Shown here: positions 12,857-25,148 of the stretch, in pieces | Layout of the letters: each line of letters begins with the position of its first letter | Position numbering within the stretch: position 1 is the stretch's first letter | Assembly: GCA_026686845.1 (NCBI GenBank) | Contig: JAIVEN010000016.1 | Span: 6,031,501 to 6,095,500 of the forward strand | Reading direction: 5' to 3' | From: Adenanthera pavonina | Lineage: Eukaryota > Streptophyta > Magnoliopsida > Fabales > Fabaceae | DNA length: 64,000 nucleotides | Program-made: the position numbers and the translations under genes | Notes under the pieces: model-generated | Told to the model about the DNA's origin: nothing | Database searches by the model: none | Seen by the model: the letters and a program-made list of their open reading frames with translations, nothing else

Positions 12857-13349
12857 GGGGCCTGAAGTGGCTGTAAGATGAAATAATAAACCGTGAGTGA
12901 GAGAGAGTGTGAGATTCCTCTCTGACAAACATACCACTCTAGTAAAAGATTCATCGATCGATCCAAAATATAGAAACTTTTTAAAATATTTTTTAATATA
13001 TAATATAAAATGTTATATAATATTTAATAATAATTTATTTTTTTATTAATAATTCGCAACTTATAATAAAAAATATGAAAATAACTTTTATTGGTAATAA
13101 TTAATAAAAATAAAAATAAAATATTAAGTTTTTTTTAAAATTTAAGAATGAAATCAATTATTTAATATATACATATATATATATAATAATTAAAAAACTT
13201 TAATATCTTAGAGGGGAGGGAGCATTGATTACATGTTTTAGGAGAGCCGCTAATCAGTGAGGCGCAAGTTGGAACGTCCAGTTCTATAGTTTTTTATGAT
13301 TGTGAGGGTATTTTTGGTTGTTCCTTTAAAAAAAATCACGCTTTTAATG

Positions 13350-13640
13350 ATGGTTTTTCAAGAAAAATGCCTTTAGTCAAATATAAGTTAATTTTTTAAA
13401 AAATAAAAAATGGATTAGATTATAATTTTGAAAAATGAGATAAATATTAATTTTATATTATACATTTAAAAATATTTTTAAAATTTATCATTTAAATAGA
13501 TTTTTTTATTAATTTATAATTTTATAAAAAGAATATTCAAATATAAAAACTTATAATAAACTTATTTTCACACTAAATTTTATTTTTATAAATTTTATTC
13601 ATTATAATTCACTTTTGTACAAAATTGAAAACACCTTGAG
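13350..13640. repeat. AT-rich dispersed repeat, copy 1
   Basis: Shares block order with 19060-19400 in the same orientation: a segment around TTTTGAAAAATGAGATAAAT, then TTTTATATTATACATTTAAA, then a segment with ATAATTTTATAAAAAG and an end near AAAATTGAAAACACC. Divergence is high, so the pair is old. Confidence 0.55.
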
Positions 13641-14275
13641 TGATTTGCAAAAGAAATTCTCACCTCACCGGTGGATAAGGGTTCGAATTCTCTTGTTCCT
13701 GTTTGGATGGATGCAATGTTTATTGTAATATAGGGCTCACTAAATAATGTCTGAATTTTTTATTAAAATATTTATAAAAAATGTACAAATTTAAAATTAA
13801 GAATTTACCAGAAAAAGTATTATAATAAATTTATAAAAGGTGTTTGAAGACATTTTATACGAGTGAGAATTATAATGATTAAAAATTTATAATTATAATT
13901 ATTTAAAAATAATAAATATTTTCATATTTTTTTTTCACGACTTAGAACTTTAGAAGTATCTCTCACTAATAATAAGTACTAATGTTCCTCAGGATATTAA
14001 GAGTAAATGCCATTTGGATTGAAGGTGGATAAAAGTAATTTCATATAAAGATTATTTTTAAAATTGATTTCCATAAAAATGGTAAACTCCTCCCAATTAA
14101 TTTTGTTATATACACAAAAATTTAGGATCTAAACATCTAATCATTTGATTAAAGGACTAGAGATTCTACCATTCATATCAATTTGAGTTAATTTTTATAT
14201 TTTTATTTATTTGTGGTAAAATATATTAAAGATATTATTATCCAATCAAATATAAATATTTTTTTTACCGTAATT

Positions 14276-14432
14276 GAGTTTTGGGATAAAAAAATATTTA
14301 ATTTTTTGGATCAAAGATTTTTTTCCTAGTAAGAATCGAATTTTTTAAACTTATAATCAATTTTTTCTCAATAAAAAATCAATTTAGTGCCAAAAAAAAC
14401 TAAATATCTTTTTTTTTTATCCCAAAACCAAA
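14276..14432. repeat. Imperfect inverted repeat (foldback)
   Basis: The left arm around 14276-14309 contains GAGTTTTGGGATAAAAAA and the right arm around 14389-14432 contains TTTTTTATCCCAAAACCAA. The arms of roughly 35 bp enclose about 80 bp and are AT-rich, so the hairpin is only moderately convincing. Confidence 0.5.
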
Positions 14433-17030
14433 TTTTCCTATATTTTTTTCATCACATGACAAATATGCTTATCTCATTAATTATTATTTGCATTCTCATT
14501 TTTATTTTCATTTTAAAAAAAATCTCACAAACCAAATGGGCCTTCAGCATATTCAAAGTTTTGCCTGGGGACAATTCTCTCAAAAGATACCCAAGAATCT
14601 CGGAGCTAGTGGAGCGCTTCCTTCAATTTTCTTTATATGCCGTTTTTTTAATTCTTCTTTTTTTTCCTATTTATATGTCTTTTTAAAAGTTTAAAACTAC
14701 ATTAATTGCTATTTTTTTAACCATACAGTTTTAGTCACTTTAAAAACCTAATATAACATTAATTATGAAAATAATAAGCTAAATAAATTAAGAACATATT
14801 AAGAAATTTTAACTATTAATTACATTTTTTCATCCGTGCCTAAAAGCTCGAACGTTTTGGTCAAAAAAGATCAAGAACATTTTGAAAAAGGAAAAGGGAG
14901 TAATTCCTTTTTTTTTTTATGGTAAGAGGGAGTAATTCTAACTTGTCAAAATTGCTTGGGACATTGAAATGCTGCAAATGCACAATAATTATTCAAATTA
15001 GACTTCTATTATTGTTTCTAACATGTCAATGATAGTCTGCCTCCAATAGAATTGAGTTGCCTCCCTTTCTTTTCTTTTTCGTCTTAAAAAAAAGAAGAGA
15101 AAAAATATTATTCTTACTATACAATGAATAAACAAATACAATATTTATAATGTTCATGTTATTATCATGTACCCTCCAACTTGATGAGAAGAGAAAATGA
15201 GGAAATAAAAGATGGAGAAGAAAGAGAAGTGATTAATTTGTAATTTTACAATAACAATAATATTATAAAAAAATATTTGCATATAATAAAATTTATTATT
15301 CTACCAGATTATTTATGTAATTTCCATAAATTATTACTCAACATAATCAAAATATAATTTTAATCTTAATTATAATTTATAATTATTTTGTCCAACTTTA
15401 ATTTTAATTTAAAAATTATAAAATGTATATTCTTTACTAAATGGAATTAATTTATAATATATTATTGAATGGTATTAAAATATATTTCAAAAAATATAAA
15501 ATGTATTTAAAAATTATGAAATAATGAGCAATTTTGGAAGAAGAGTTTTTTCTTTAAAATTTCTTTATTTTTTGAGAGAAAAGTTAGGAGAAAACATCTT
15601 ATAACCACATGTTATTTTCACCCAGTTTTATCTTATTCTTACTTTTTTCTCAGTAATTTTCATATTTGCTCTTCTATTTTTATCTCCCCATATTTTTTGC
15701 ACATCTATAGCACAAGATTAATGATAATGATAGCTTATTATTATTTATTTAAATATATAAAATATATTTTCAAAAATTATTTTTATTTTTTTTTTCATAC
15801 TCAACAATCTTAATCTATTATATATTAGAAACTAAATGTGACGTGGCTTGACCAATGGACGCCCGGTTATGTGGTAAAAGGTTTGATCAGTATTCCTCAA
15901 GATTGATGTTTCAACTCCTAAGGGGTGTAGAAGCCTAAAAAAAAATTAAGGCCTCAACTTGTTTTCAATTCAGGTCTCTATATTATCATATTAACCATGA
16001 AAAAATCTAACATCATATATTTCAAATAATATTTATTTTCTCATATGACAATAAATATAGAAATCAAAATTATATATATTTGTGAAAAAATCACAACTTG
16101 ATTTGAAAATTATATTTATATCCGTGAGAAAATTATAATTTGATTGTCTAGGAGATATTGAGATCTATATAGAATAAATATGGAAAATAAAATTAGGTAT
16201 ATATATTTTGGAAAAAAATACTATTTAATTGTTTGGGTCTATAGTAAGTTCTATAAAAAACTATTATGTGAGTTTTTTTTTACCATTGTAAGATTTTTTT
16301 TGTTCTAGAAACACACTCGAAAGTAAAATTTTATTGCGTTATCATTTGCAATTTTCTGGTGGCGATTTTCATATTTTTCTAATATATTTTATCTTCTTCA
16401 TATAATACAATCATTGAAATGGTTTATTCATAACAAAATTTCAATCGCTTTGTTCAAATATGGAGGTAACCAATTCATATATCATTTTTTTCTATCTTGA
16501 ATGTAATTCCTTTGATCATTTTATACTCTTTATCTTTATATCACTCTTTTTCCATATTTTAAAATAACTTCATAATTAAGAGTTATTAAATATCTTTACA
16601 TTTGTGAATATCAAGATGTAGGGTAGGCTATTCTAAAAAATTATTCAATAGGAATTTTGACCGCAATACTACACAAAAAAAAAATTTCAATATGTTACAA
16701 CTTAAAAAATATTTTCCCATATACTACAAAATTGGATCTCAGTATCTAGAATACCAAGATATAATTTTTCAAAGATTTTTTTTAATCAAATGAGAAAGAC
16801 ACCAAGATCTTTTTCTCCTGACATAAAGGGGTCACGATACTCCCCCCTTTTCCCAACCTCTCTTTTTTTCTTTTTTCTTTTTAAAGTAGAACTATTTTTT
16901 TTATTTTCCAAATTTTTGTTAATCTATTTCTCATTTACTACAGAAAAATAAATAAAAATATATAAATTATATAAATAACATATGCTAAATGAAATAAATA
17001 AATTATAATAGTAAATTATATTATTCAATA

Positions 17031-17250
17031 TTATTGAAATTATATAGATCTCCTTACATTTTGAAAACATATATTTTAGTTAAGCTTTTAACATGATTAA
17101 GAAAATATTTTTTATTAATTAAAATTTATATTAATATACAAAATAACTATAAGAATAGGATATATTACTCTTCTTTTAATATTGTTAAAATTATATAAAT
17201 CTCCCTCTATATTCAAAATATATATTTTAATCAAATTTTTAACTCAATTA
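17031..17250. repeat. Local tandem duplication, period about 150 bp
   Basis: The segment at about 17031-17100 (TTGAAATTATATAGATCTCC, then ACATATATTTTAGTTAAG) recurs at about 17182-17250 (TTAAAATTATATAAATCTCC, then ATATATTTTAATCAAA). Copies are clearly diverged. Confidence 0.5.
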
Positions 17251-19059
17251 ATGATATAAATAAGAAGAATAAGAGCGATAGATGAAAAAATATGAAGGAA
17301 AAAATATGAATTATTTTTTTTTTGCTATAACTCATATTTTTTAAATTGAGGCAAAATCTATATGATAAAAAAGATAAATTTAAAAAATGTTTTTAATGAA
17401 TTGAATTAGAAAAGAAATAGCTATTTAAAAATGAAATCATTGATATACTACTTCCATTAAAGGCTATTTTTAAATTAATAAAATATAATACAATACAGGA
17501 CATCTCCAGCTTGATATCGGAATGAGGACAAAGTAGAGTGATGCAGCCAGATTCCTTCAGCGGCTGCTCTCATACGTACTCATATATATTCTTACCTAGA
17601 CACATTCGCATTTTATACTCCACATTTCATTCTTCTTCTTTTTCAAATAGCGGTATTTACAATTGCAGTATTCATAAAAGCGGCATGTATATATATTGTA
17701 TGTAATTAAAAAATAAGTTATACTAATGCTATTCGTGATCTGACTTATGAGAAGTATAATTTATTATAGATTTTATATTTCATATTAGTATTAATTTTAT
17801 TATATTTCAATTAAATAAATTATACGAGCTGTTTCATACAAAAAGAATCGACAAATAGTCTTCTTTGGAATAATTTCAACTTTTTTAAGGGTAACCGGAT
17901 ATCCCTGAATTCAAGACTTTATGCAAGGTCACTGGATTGGATTCCATGACCCAAATCGGAATGCTCCAAAGCACTATCTTTATTTAAAAATATGAGACAT
18001 TTTTAAATATATTTTGTCTCAATTTGTAAGAGATAAATAACTTTTATCTGATAAATTAATATATATTTTTTAATTTTATTCTTAGTTAAAGTATACTTAT
18101 TATTACAAGACATAAATTAATATAGAATTAAATGAGAGTATATATAAAATTTTTTTTTATGATATACTTAAAATATCTAACTGCTTTTTTGATTATGATA
18201 GTTTATTTATTTGTTTCTTACATTATAAAATGGAGGGGTAATTAGATCATGGATTCATGCCCTGTTATTCCATTTCCCATTTTGGCATGCACTCAATTTT
18301 ACATTATTTAATATTTATTTTTTTAATTTGGTTTCTTATATTTTCTATTTTCATATAATTTTTTTAAAAGTCAATCAATTTTTAGAAGAAATATTGGATA
18401 TTAACTAATATAGATTAAATGATATCAAAGCACATTATGTAAAGCTCTTACAATAATAATTTTTTCCATATATAAGAGTCAAACACCACATCTTACTTCT
18501 AGGAAATAAGCACCTTACTACTTAAACCAACTATTGATGGTTCTACACTTATACAACAATAATTAAATAGTATTAACAAATTGTTAGTGAAAATATAAAA
18601 CTAATGCATAGTTCAAATTAATAAGTATATTATAGAGTTAATGACATTATTTCTTTAAGAATTTTAAAATATATACAAATATTTTTTAAAATAAAAATTT
18701 ATTTGATACTTCAGTTTTATCAAATATTTTAATTTAATGTTAAATCTTTTTTGGATAGAGATATTTATTAAATAGTTAACACGGCAACCAGATCATAAAC
18801 CAATTATTTATATGAATAACAGTCTGTTTGTTTTAAGAAAAATACACTTTTGTGATAGAATAAAAAGGGGACAATAAAGTTTAAACAAATAATCAAGGAA
18901 GTTTGTACAACTTACTCAAAATTAAATTGCCCAAAAAAATTGGGACAAAAAAAAACTACAAGTCAATCATTGGAGTAGGTTACCAAAACATTTCAAGATA
19001 GAGTTAGAGAATGCAACTAGGGTCTCGTTGATTGATTTGTTCTAAAAATTAACCATGGT

Positions 19060-19400
19060 TTTGGATCATGATTTTTTAAGAAAATATGTTTAATTAAATA
19101 TAAATTATTTTTTTAAAAAACAAAAAGTAAGTCATATTATAATTTTGGAGAAACGAAAGATAATAATTTTTTTTTCAAAATCATAGTTTTAAAAAATGAG
19201 GTAAATATTGATTTTATATTATATATTTAAAAATATTTTTAATTTTTATTATTTAAATAATTTTTTTATCAAACTATAATTTTACAAAAAAAAATTTTAA
19301 ATATAATAATTTATAATAAATTTACTTTTATTAAATTTCATTTTTTTACAAATTTTATTTATTTTAACTTATTTTTATAAAATTGAAACCCAAATCACCC
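19060..19400. repeat. AT-rich dispersed repeat, copy 2
   Basis: Second copy of the repeat at 13350-13640, same orientation, with shared blocks such as AAAAAATGAGGTAAATATTG and TTTTATATTATATATTTAAA. Confidence 0.55.
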
Positions 19401-20129
19401 ATCGTATTTTATGAAGAAAAGGTTTATACTGAAAAGGAGATTCTATCTTTATCCTTTAGGTGAAAAGCAACCCAATCCTGAAGATGGGTGGGCTGCTTGC
19501 AAATATCTGCTTCGTGCCGTAAATTAATAATACTTATTTAATTTAATATATGCCACTGGTCGTGTCTTCCTTATCTAAGATAATATATTATGTGTATAAT
19601 AGGAACATCAGTACCATACCAGCACCACTGCTTGGTAAAATCAATATATAAAACTAACAAATAAATAATAAGATAGTTATCATAAGCATATAGAATCTGC
19701 AAACTGATTCAGGATAAAACAAGGGTTTTTTTTTTAAACAAGCAGTTGAATATTCAATTAACTTTTGTATGTAATAAATCTAATTACCTTTTATATTGAA
19801 AGAGGATTTGTCCCTATTTATGCTAAATTTGATATATATATATTTTTTCAATGGACTTATAAAATATCTTTTAATTTTAGGCCAAACCAATCGTTTTCGT
19901 GATGGACCTGATGGCGTCGTGCCCTGATTGTCAGACTTTGTTGACAATCCTTCTCATGTGGATGCGGTCCATTCATCCGCAGTCCTTTCCAAGAATTATT
20001 ATTTAGCTGTTTTGCTTTCTTCGCATTCTTTTTTTTTTTTTCTCTCCTTACACCTCTAAATTGTTTTTAATGAATATGTAAATACTAAATCAATCATTAA
20101 TAAATATATTATAATTGGTATTGACTAAG

Positions 20130-20820
20130 GCTTTGTTTAGAAATTTTAAGGATTTAGGTATTATTGGAAGGTTTTAGTAAATAACTTATCATCATTTTTT
20201 TTGGCTTTTTGAGACACAAGATCATTTATCAAAGTTTTAGGTAGAATATATATTTTATATTTTGAACCTTGTCATATTTTTAAAAATTTTCATTTTTTTG
20301 TTCAATTTCTTACAATTTATGTATAATCTATATGTAATTTACATAAATTTTTGTGTGATCTATTTACAATTTGTATACAATCTATGTGTAATTTCCCTTG
20401 GAGAATTAATAAATGGAATTACCGAAGCAGTAAATATGTTATATGTATGTGGTTGGGGCAAGAATCCTGATTGATTGATGCAAGATATAAATTAACAACA
20501 ACAAAATTTCCTTGGTGTTTCATGCAAAAATATGAATTTGTATCTTTGGATCAGAAAATGCAAAAGCATATTGTTACCTGCTTGGAAATTACGGTTTTGG
20601 ACTTTGTCTTATTAAAAAAAATTCTATTTTTTCATACAATTTTTACACAACATATAATTTACATGCAATTTTCGTGCATTTTATTTCTGCAAATTTATAT
20701 AATCTACGTGCCTGCAATTTTCACAAAATATATGTATACTCTCCTACAATCTTTGTGCTATCTATGCAATCTATATAAAATTTCAATATAATGTTTATGT
20801 AATTTATATCGGAATAATGG
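20130..20820. repeat. Dispersed repeat shared with BOR intron 4
   Basis: The left part (20130-20400) and the right part (20590-20820) both resemble the repeat in BOR intron 4 (10500-10810). Shared landmarks are ATTATTGGAAGG near the left edge and, on the right, TTTTGGACTT, AAAAAATTCT and AATTTACATGCAA. A broken BOR exon 2 lies between the two parts. Confidence 0.65.
20400..20600 (-). pseudogene. BOR exon 2 plus intron 1 fragment
   Basis: A fragment of the BOR gene located 8.7 kb beyond its start. Positions 20442-20473 match 11459-11490 exactly over 32 bases, which spans the exon 2 acceptor and the codons for ILAPTTY. Similarity continues on both sides: exon 2 up to the ...GIAEA... equivalent, and intron 1 through CCTTGGTGTTTCATG and AAATATGAATTTG to about 20596. 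On the minus strand the frame runs into a TAA after ILAPTTYI and has an insertion, so it cannot encode a BOR segment. Intron sequence is present, so this was copied from DNA, not from spliced RNA. Confidence 0.8.
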
Positions 20821-23390
20821 ATAAAGCTGATTTTATGTTAAAAAATTTAAAAACTATTGCAATTAATAAAGATGATTTTAAATTAAAAAGGTATTAGCAT
20901 TTATTTGAATAGATTAAATAAAAGTTTCATTGGCTATTATTAAAAAAAGTTTAATCTTTTATACTATTGATCCTTTTTATTTTTGCATAGTATTTTAATT
21001 TTAATTGCATTTAACCATGGCTCCACCATTAAAAAGTAAACAAAAGTAAAAAAACTAGTCTCTTGACCATTTCAATAACCTATTCAATTTGTGCTGTGTG
21101 TTTTTTTTCTTATGAGAGTATTTCTTAACGGAAATTTAAAATATCATTTTAGTACATATTAGACTTTTAAATAATATAAGAGCGGTGAAAAATTTTGATG
21201 GGGTGAGACAATGACCTCAATGACCTTAAGCCATCCACAGCCATAGCATTAGCCTATGTATTAATCATTCAAATATTATCCAATGATAATACACAATTCA
21301 ATCTGTTCTGTTAGCTATTTATTTGATCAGCTTTTCTAAAAATATAATTGAATCTAAACGATTTACATATTACTTTTTTTAATTATTACAAGAGACATTC
21401 TATATTATGTTATGATACTTCTTTGAATAAATTATAAATTAAAATGTGTGTGTAAGTTAAGCGATGAAATAAACAATATTTAATTATTAACCATATTTTA
21501 CTAGAGCTGAGAATTATTTGTTTTAATCAATTTAAGAAATACGCCTACCTCAAATTATTGAGATCCAATAGTGATCTAAGTGAACCAGATACAAACGTAA
21601 TTTGCATCGTTTTTTTTATTAACACGGTTTTTCCCCTAAACACACATCCTATCAAAATGAGATAGGTTTCGTCTTTTAATTTGAAGCCTTTTTTGTTAAA
21701 AAAAGAAAGAAAGAAAGAAAGAAAATTGCCATAACTATGAGAGAAATGTAGTTAGCTCTATCAGATCAGTATATCTATCAATAGTAATATAAACTAAATA
21801 ATTCCATTCCCAGTCAATTACTGAATTACAATAAATTTAATAAGTAAAAAATTAATTTAGATTGTCTTTTTTTTTGCCAGCTAATTTACACGGTCTTTTT
21901 TTTTCTTTTTTAAAATATACAATTGACCAATTTACTTCTATACAATTAATGTTACACACGCACACATACAAGGTCATTTAAATTTAAATTTAATGTTTTC
22001 AGATAATTGGAACTTAGACAATGTCTAAGTGTACGCATGGATGGATCCTAAATTATTTATACTAACTACTAAGAATATGGCATAATTGCATGAAACTTTT
22101 ACCTGGGCGGAAAGGAATTATATGAATAAATAAATTACGTCTAAATTATCATACTGATAATGACAGAACTTATGAAAAGAATGACAAATAAAAATTATTA
22201 TCTTGTATGAGGATTTTCCAAGTCTTGATAATTAATGATGACGTATTTAATAGATGGAACAAAAAGTAGGGAACATATGTGACCGGTGAACCAAAAGAGT
22301 ATGGGTTAGTTATGTATAATGCCAATATATATATTTTTATATAGAAAGATGCATTGCATTTGAACTAAAGAAGCAAGAAGGGTACGTAATGCTTTAATTT
22401 GTCCTTTTTGTGATTTTGATTGCAGGTTCAACTATTCAACTCTACCAAAACTTAGAGGAATCTTGCAAATGCTACTGAATTTTTAGATGGATGATCTTTT
22501 TGCTTTGTCATACAAATTGATCATGCTTATTATTAATCTTTTATAGATTAGCTTCTTTTGATTAATCTGGATTCGGTCGACCCTCAGTAAGACAATATAT
22601 TAGGTCAGAGAAAAACTCAATTCATAAAACCAGGCTATTATTATGCTGGGAAAGATCTCGATAATATAACCTATTATAATTAACACACTATGTATATAAC
22701 CCTTTTTTTTTTTGCCAACATATATACAACCTTATATATGAAACAATTGGTTAATGACTTATAAGCCCACTATGCATTCATGCAATTGCAGCAAATAGGT
22801 AAAAAGACAAGTAGCCGAAAAGTTATTAGCCTGTAATTTGATCAATGATAATTAATTCTCTGTATACTCCCTCCATTTCTTTTTATTTGTAATTTTTAAA
22901 GAAGATTTTGTTTTTATTTATCTTGCACTTTAAATTTCCAAAATAATATTAATTATTATTATTTTAATTATACTGTATCTATTATTTTAAAAGTTAAAGA
23001 TTATATTAATTAATTTTTTTATTCTGCCTACTTCTTTAAGGGCATATTAAAATTCAAAAGAATTAAACATATTAATTATATTTTTTAATCTGAATGTTAA
23101 AATCTCAAGGGATAGGTAAAAAGAAATAAAGAAAGAAAATGGTTGCCTGATTGGGCAATGGGATAGTTGGTTCTGCATAAAATACTCACATTTATTGAGC
23201 CAATTGGAATTGTCATAATGTGTACGCACACGCACACTCCCATATACAACTCCAAAGTTGACGATCACCAATGAAAGAGTTTGAGGTTATGTAATAGAGT
23301 TGACATTGTATTGCATTGGATGGTTTCATTATTAATTGTTAAATGTTAACTGAGATTAACATGACTTTTTAGACTTTGATAAGCCATTAA
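20821..23390. other. AT-rich spacer
   Basis: No gene seen. A short (GAAA)n tract lies at about 21706-21724. At 22867 a Stowaway-like left end, CTCCCTCCATTTC, preceded by TA, starts what may be a truncated MITE, but I cannot find its right end. Confidence 0.5.
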
Positions 23391-23609
23391 TTGATTAACA
23401 AGCAGGCATATGGGGACGGAGGCAATAAGATGGTTAGCTATAAATTCATGGAGCTTGGATCTAGTGCAAAAGATTTGAGGTCAAAGGTTTTACAGTTAAG
23501 ACAAGGTTGTTCTGTGGAACCCATATTGTCTATGTTGGAAAGCTATGTTTCTCCTGCTCTAAAAAATGTCAAACCCTTTTGTCCTAACCCTAACATAATA
23601 CATTATTAG
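23391..23609 (+). pseudogene. Possible PPR-protein N-terminal remnant
   Basis: An open stretch of 72 codons that carries SSAKDLRSKVLQLRQGCSVE followed by PIL. This resembles the region just before the first repeat in the mitochondrial PPR family of the At2g20710/At4g21705 kind, where a L(R/K)S-(K/R)-(V/I)-x-x-LR-x-G-x-S pattern is usual. No PPR repeats follow; the frame ends soon after. Either it is a remnant or the likeness is chance. It is not an intact gene. Confidence 0.3.
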
Positions 23610-23754
23610 ATTGTGACCATTAGATTAGAGTCGGTGGATATACAATCATTTAATATTAGAGCAGTTAATTAAATCATTACTTAATTATTTCTTAATATGT
23701 ATGGTCCAATGATTCCAATCCAAAAAGTAAGCTCTTTGAATTTCTTTATCAATA

Positions 23755-24040
23755 CTCTTTCCGGTCCAAAATATAATGAATTTTCTATAACCTTTATTTG
23801 GTTCATAATATAAGGTGTTACGTAATATTTAGTAGTAGTTTATCTTTTTTTTGTTCCTATTCATTGATGACCAGTCTCATAACTTGTAATGGAAAAGAGT
23901 GGAAATAATTTTAATTATTGGTAATTAATAAGAATAAAAAAGGGATGTTGAGTTTTTTTTGAAAGTTTAAGAGTATAATTAACTTTTTTTTAATATGCTT
24001 GAATTAGTTGGAAACCACTTATATTTTGAACCAGAGAGAA
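23755..24040. mobile_element. Stowaway-like MITE
   Basis: A 286-bp element. The left end CTCTTTCCGGTCC follows TA, and the right end TTTTGAACCAGAGAGAA is followed by TA. The ends are imperfect inverted repeats and the TA duplication fits the Tc1/mariner (Stowaway) group. No coding capacity. Same general family as 29441-29707, 38403-38666 and 60507-60825. Confidence 0.6.
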
Positions 24041-24424
24041 TATATATTAGTAGTTTAATAGCTAAAGGGTCGCAAAAAGATCATATTAAAATATCTTCTT
24101 TCGTAAATTACTCAAACTTATTGTTATTGTTAGGTTAGATGATATCTAGTCCTGTGTGCGCGACATAGCAGTAAAAGATATGGTCCAGGTTGGCATAAAT
24201 TTTTTTTTATATGTAAAACAATTGCAAACACTTCCAGTCATGCAAGTTGAGCATAAATGCTGGACTCTTTAAGTTTTTTTTTCGCCTTTAAAATTCTAGA
24301 GGTTCATGACCGGGTCAACAATAAATTTTGTGATTGGCCAAGAATAAGTACACTGTTAAACATTCTCAAAAATTAATTGGACATTTGGAGATGGAAAACT
24401 ATATAAATATTTGAAGACGGCTAT
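24041..24424. other. AT-rich spacer
   Basis: No gene or clear repeat boundary seen between the MITE and the first copy of the dispersed repeat. Confidence 0.5.
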
Positions 24425-24715
24425 CACCAGGGCACGAGGATAAGTTGGCATCTGAATGTTCAATATTTTGTAAATAAATAAATGTATAGTATCATTCTTA
24501 TTTAAATATGTGATTTGATAAGTTGATCCACTCCAAAAAGAAAACCATAAACACTCATACGTAGGGAACTTAAACTAGGCGATGCTAGTCTCTAGTTTTA
24601 AATAAATATTGATCACAAACTAAACCAATAAATGATGGCTAACAAAATTTCTAGGAGAAAAACAAACACAAACTTCAAGTACAAGAGTGAGTAGCTTTCT
24701 TTCCTTCCTTCCCTG
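24425..24715. repeat. Dispersed repeat family R, copy A
   Basis: Starts near AAGTTGGCATCTGAATGTTC, continues with CAATATTTTGTAAATAAATA, TATAGTATCATTC, GTGATTTGATAAGTTG, AACACTCATACGTAGGGAAC and ACTAAACCAATAAATGATGG, and ends with AAACAAACACAAACTTCAAG. The same ordered blocks occur in copy B (24716-25145) and copy C (29285-29945). Confidence 0.75.
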
Positions 24716-24963
24716 GGGGAGGGGAGGAAAATTTTTATTTTCACTCAAATTTATTGAACTAAATAAGACCAATAAATTTCAATTCTCCTTCTTCTTTAAG
24801 TTTCTCCAACCAAATAAAGAAAATTTTTTATTTTCACTCAAATTTATTGAACTAAATAAAACCGGTAAATTTCAATTATCCTTCTCCTCTAAGTTCCTCA
24901 AACCAAACAGAGGGCAAGTTGGCATTTGAGTGTTCAATATTTTGTAAATAAATATATATATTA

Positions 24964-25059
<96 letters not shown>

Positions 25060-25145
25060 ATTTGATAAGTTCACTAGTTCCATATGTGATTACAGCATCG
25101 AAGGATCTCTAAAAAGAAAACATAAACACACATACAGTGAGAACC
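24716..25145. repeat. Dispersed repeat family R, copy B with tandem 5' part
   Basis: Follows copy A head to tail. Its 5' part contains a tandem duplication with a period of roughly 90 bp (about 24728-24820 and 24821-24910, both with TTTTCACTCAAATTTATTGA). Then comes the shared block AAGTTGGCA to CAATATTTTGTAAATAAATA, interrupted by the (CT)n tract, then TGATTTGATAAGTT and the part up to GAGAACCTAA. The CACTA element at 25149 cuts off the rest. Confidence 0.7.
24966..25056. repeat. (CT)n microsatellite, about 45 units
   Basis: A perfect CT dinucleotide run of about 91 bases inside copy B of family R. The position corresponds to the short AT-rich spacer in copies A and C. Confidence 0.97.
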
Positions 25146-25148
25146 TAA

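Larger units (their letters stand above)
12961..20129. other. Gene-poor AT-rich block
   Basis: About 7 kb with very low GC and no coding exon that I can support. It holds two copies of a dispersed AT-rich repeat (13350-13640 and 19060-19400), an inverted repeat (14276-14432) and a local duplication (17031-17250), each listed on its own. The rest is homopolymer-rich spacer, probably decayed transposon DNA. Confidence 0.6.

Noticed and set aside
14387..14694. Two overlapping hydrophobic frames that look like small membrane proteins
   Set aside because: They lie over poly-T and poly-A rich DNA, which always gives Phe, Ile and Lys; one starts without ATG.
16640..16870. Region with ACTACAAAATTGGATCTCAG and GGTATC-like words, similar to some plant mobile DNA
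   Set aside because: Too short and diverged to define an element.
22867..23050. Stowaway-like left end CTCCCTCCATTTC
   Set aside because: No matching right end or TA duplication found, so the element could not be bounded.
24687..24929. Frame with an apparent repeated peptide
   Set aside because: The peptide repeat follows from a DNA-level tandem duplication in dispersed repeat R.
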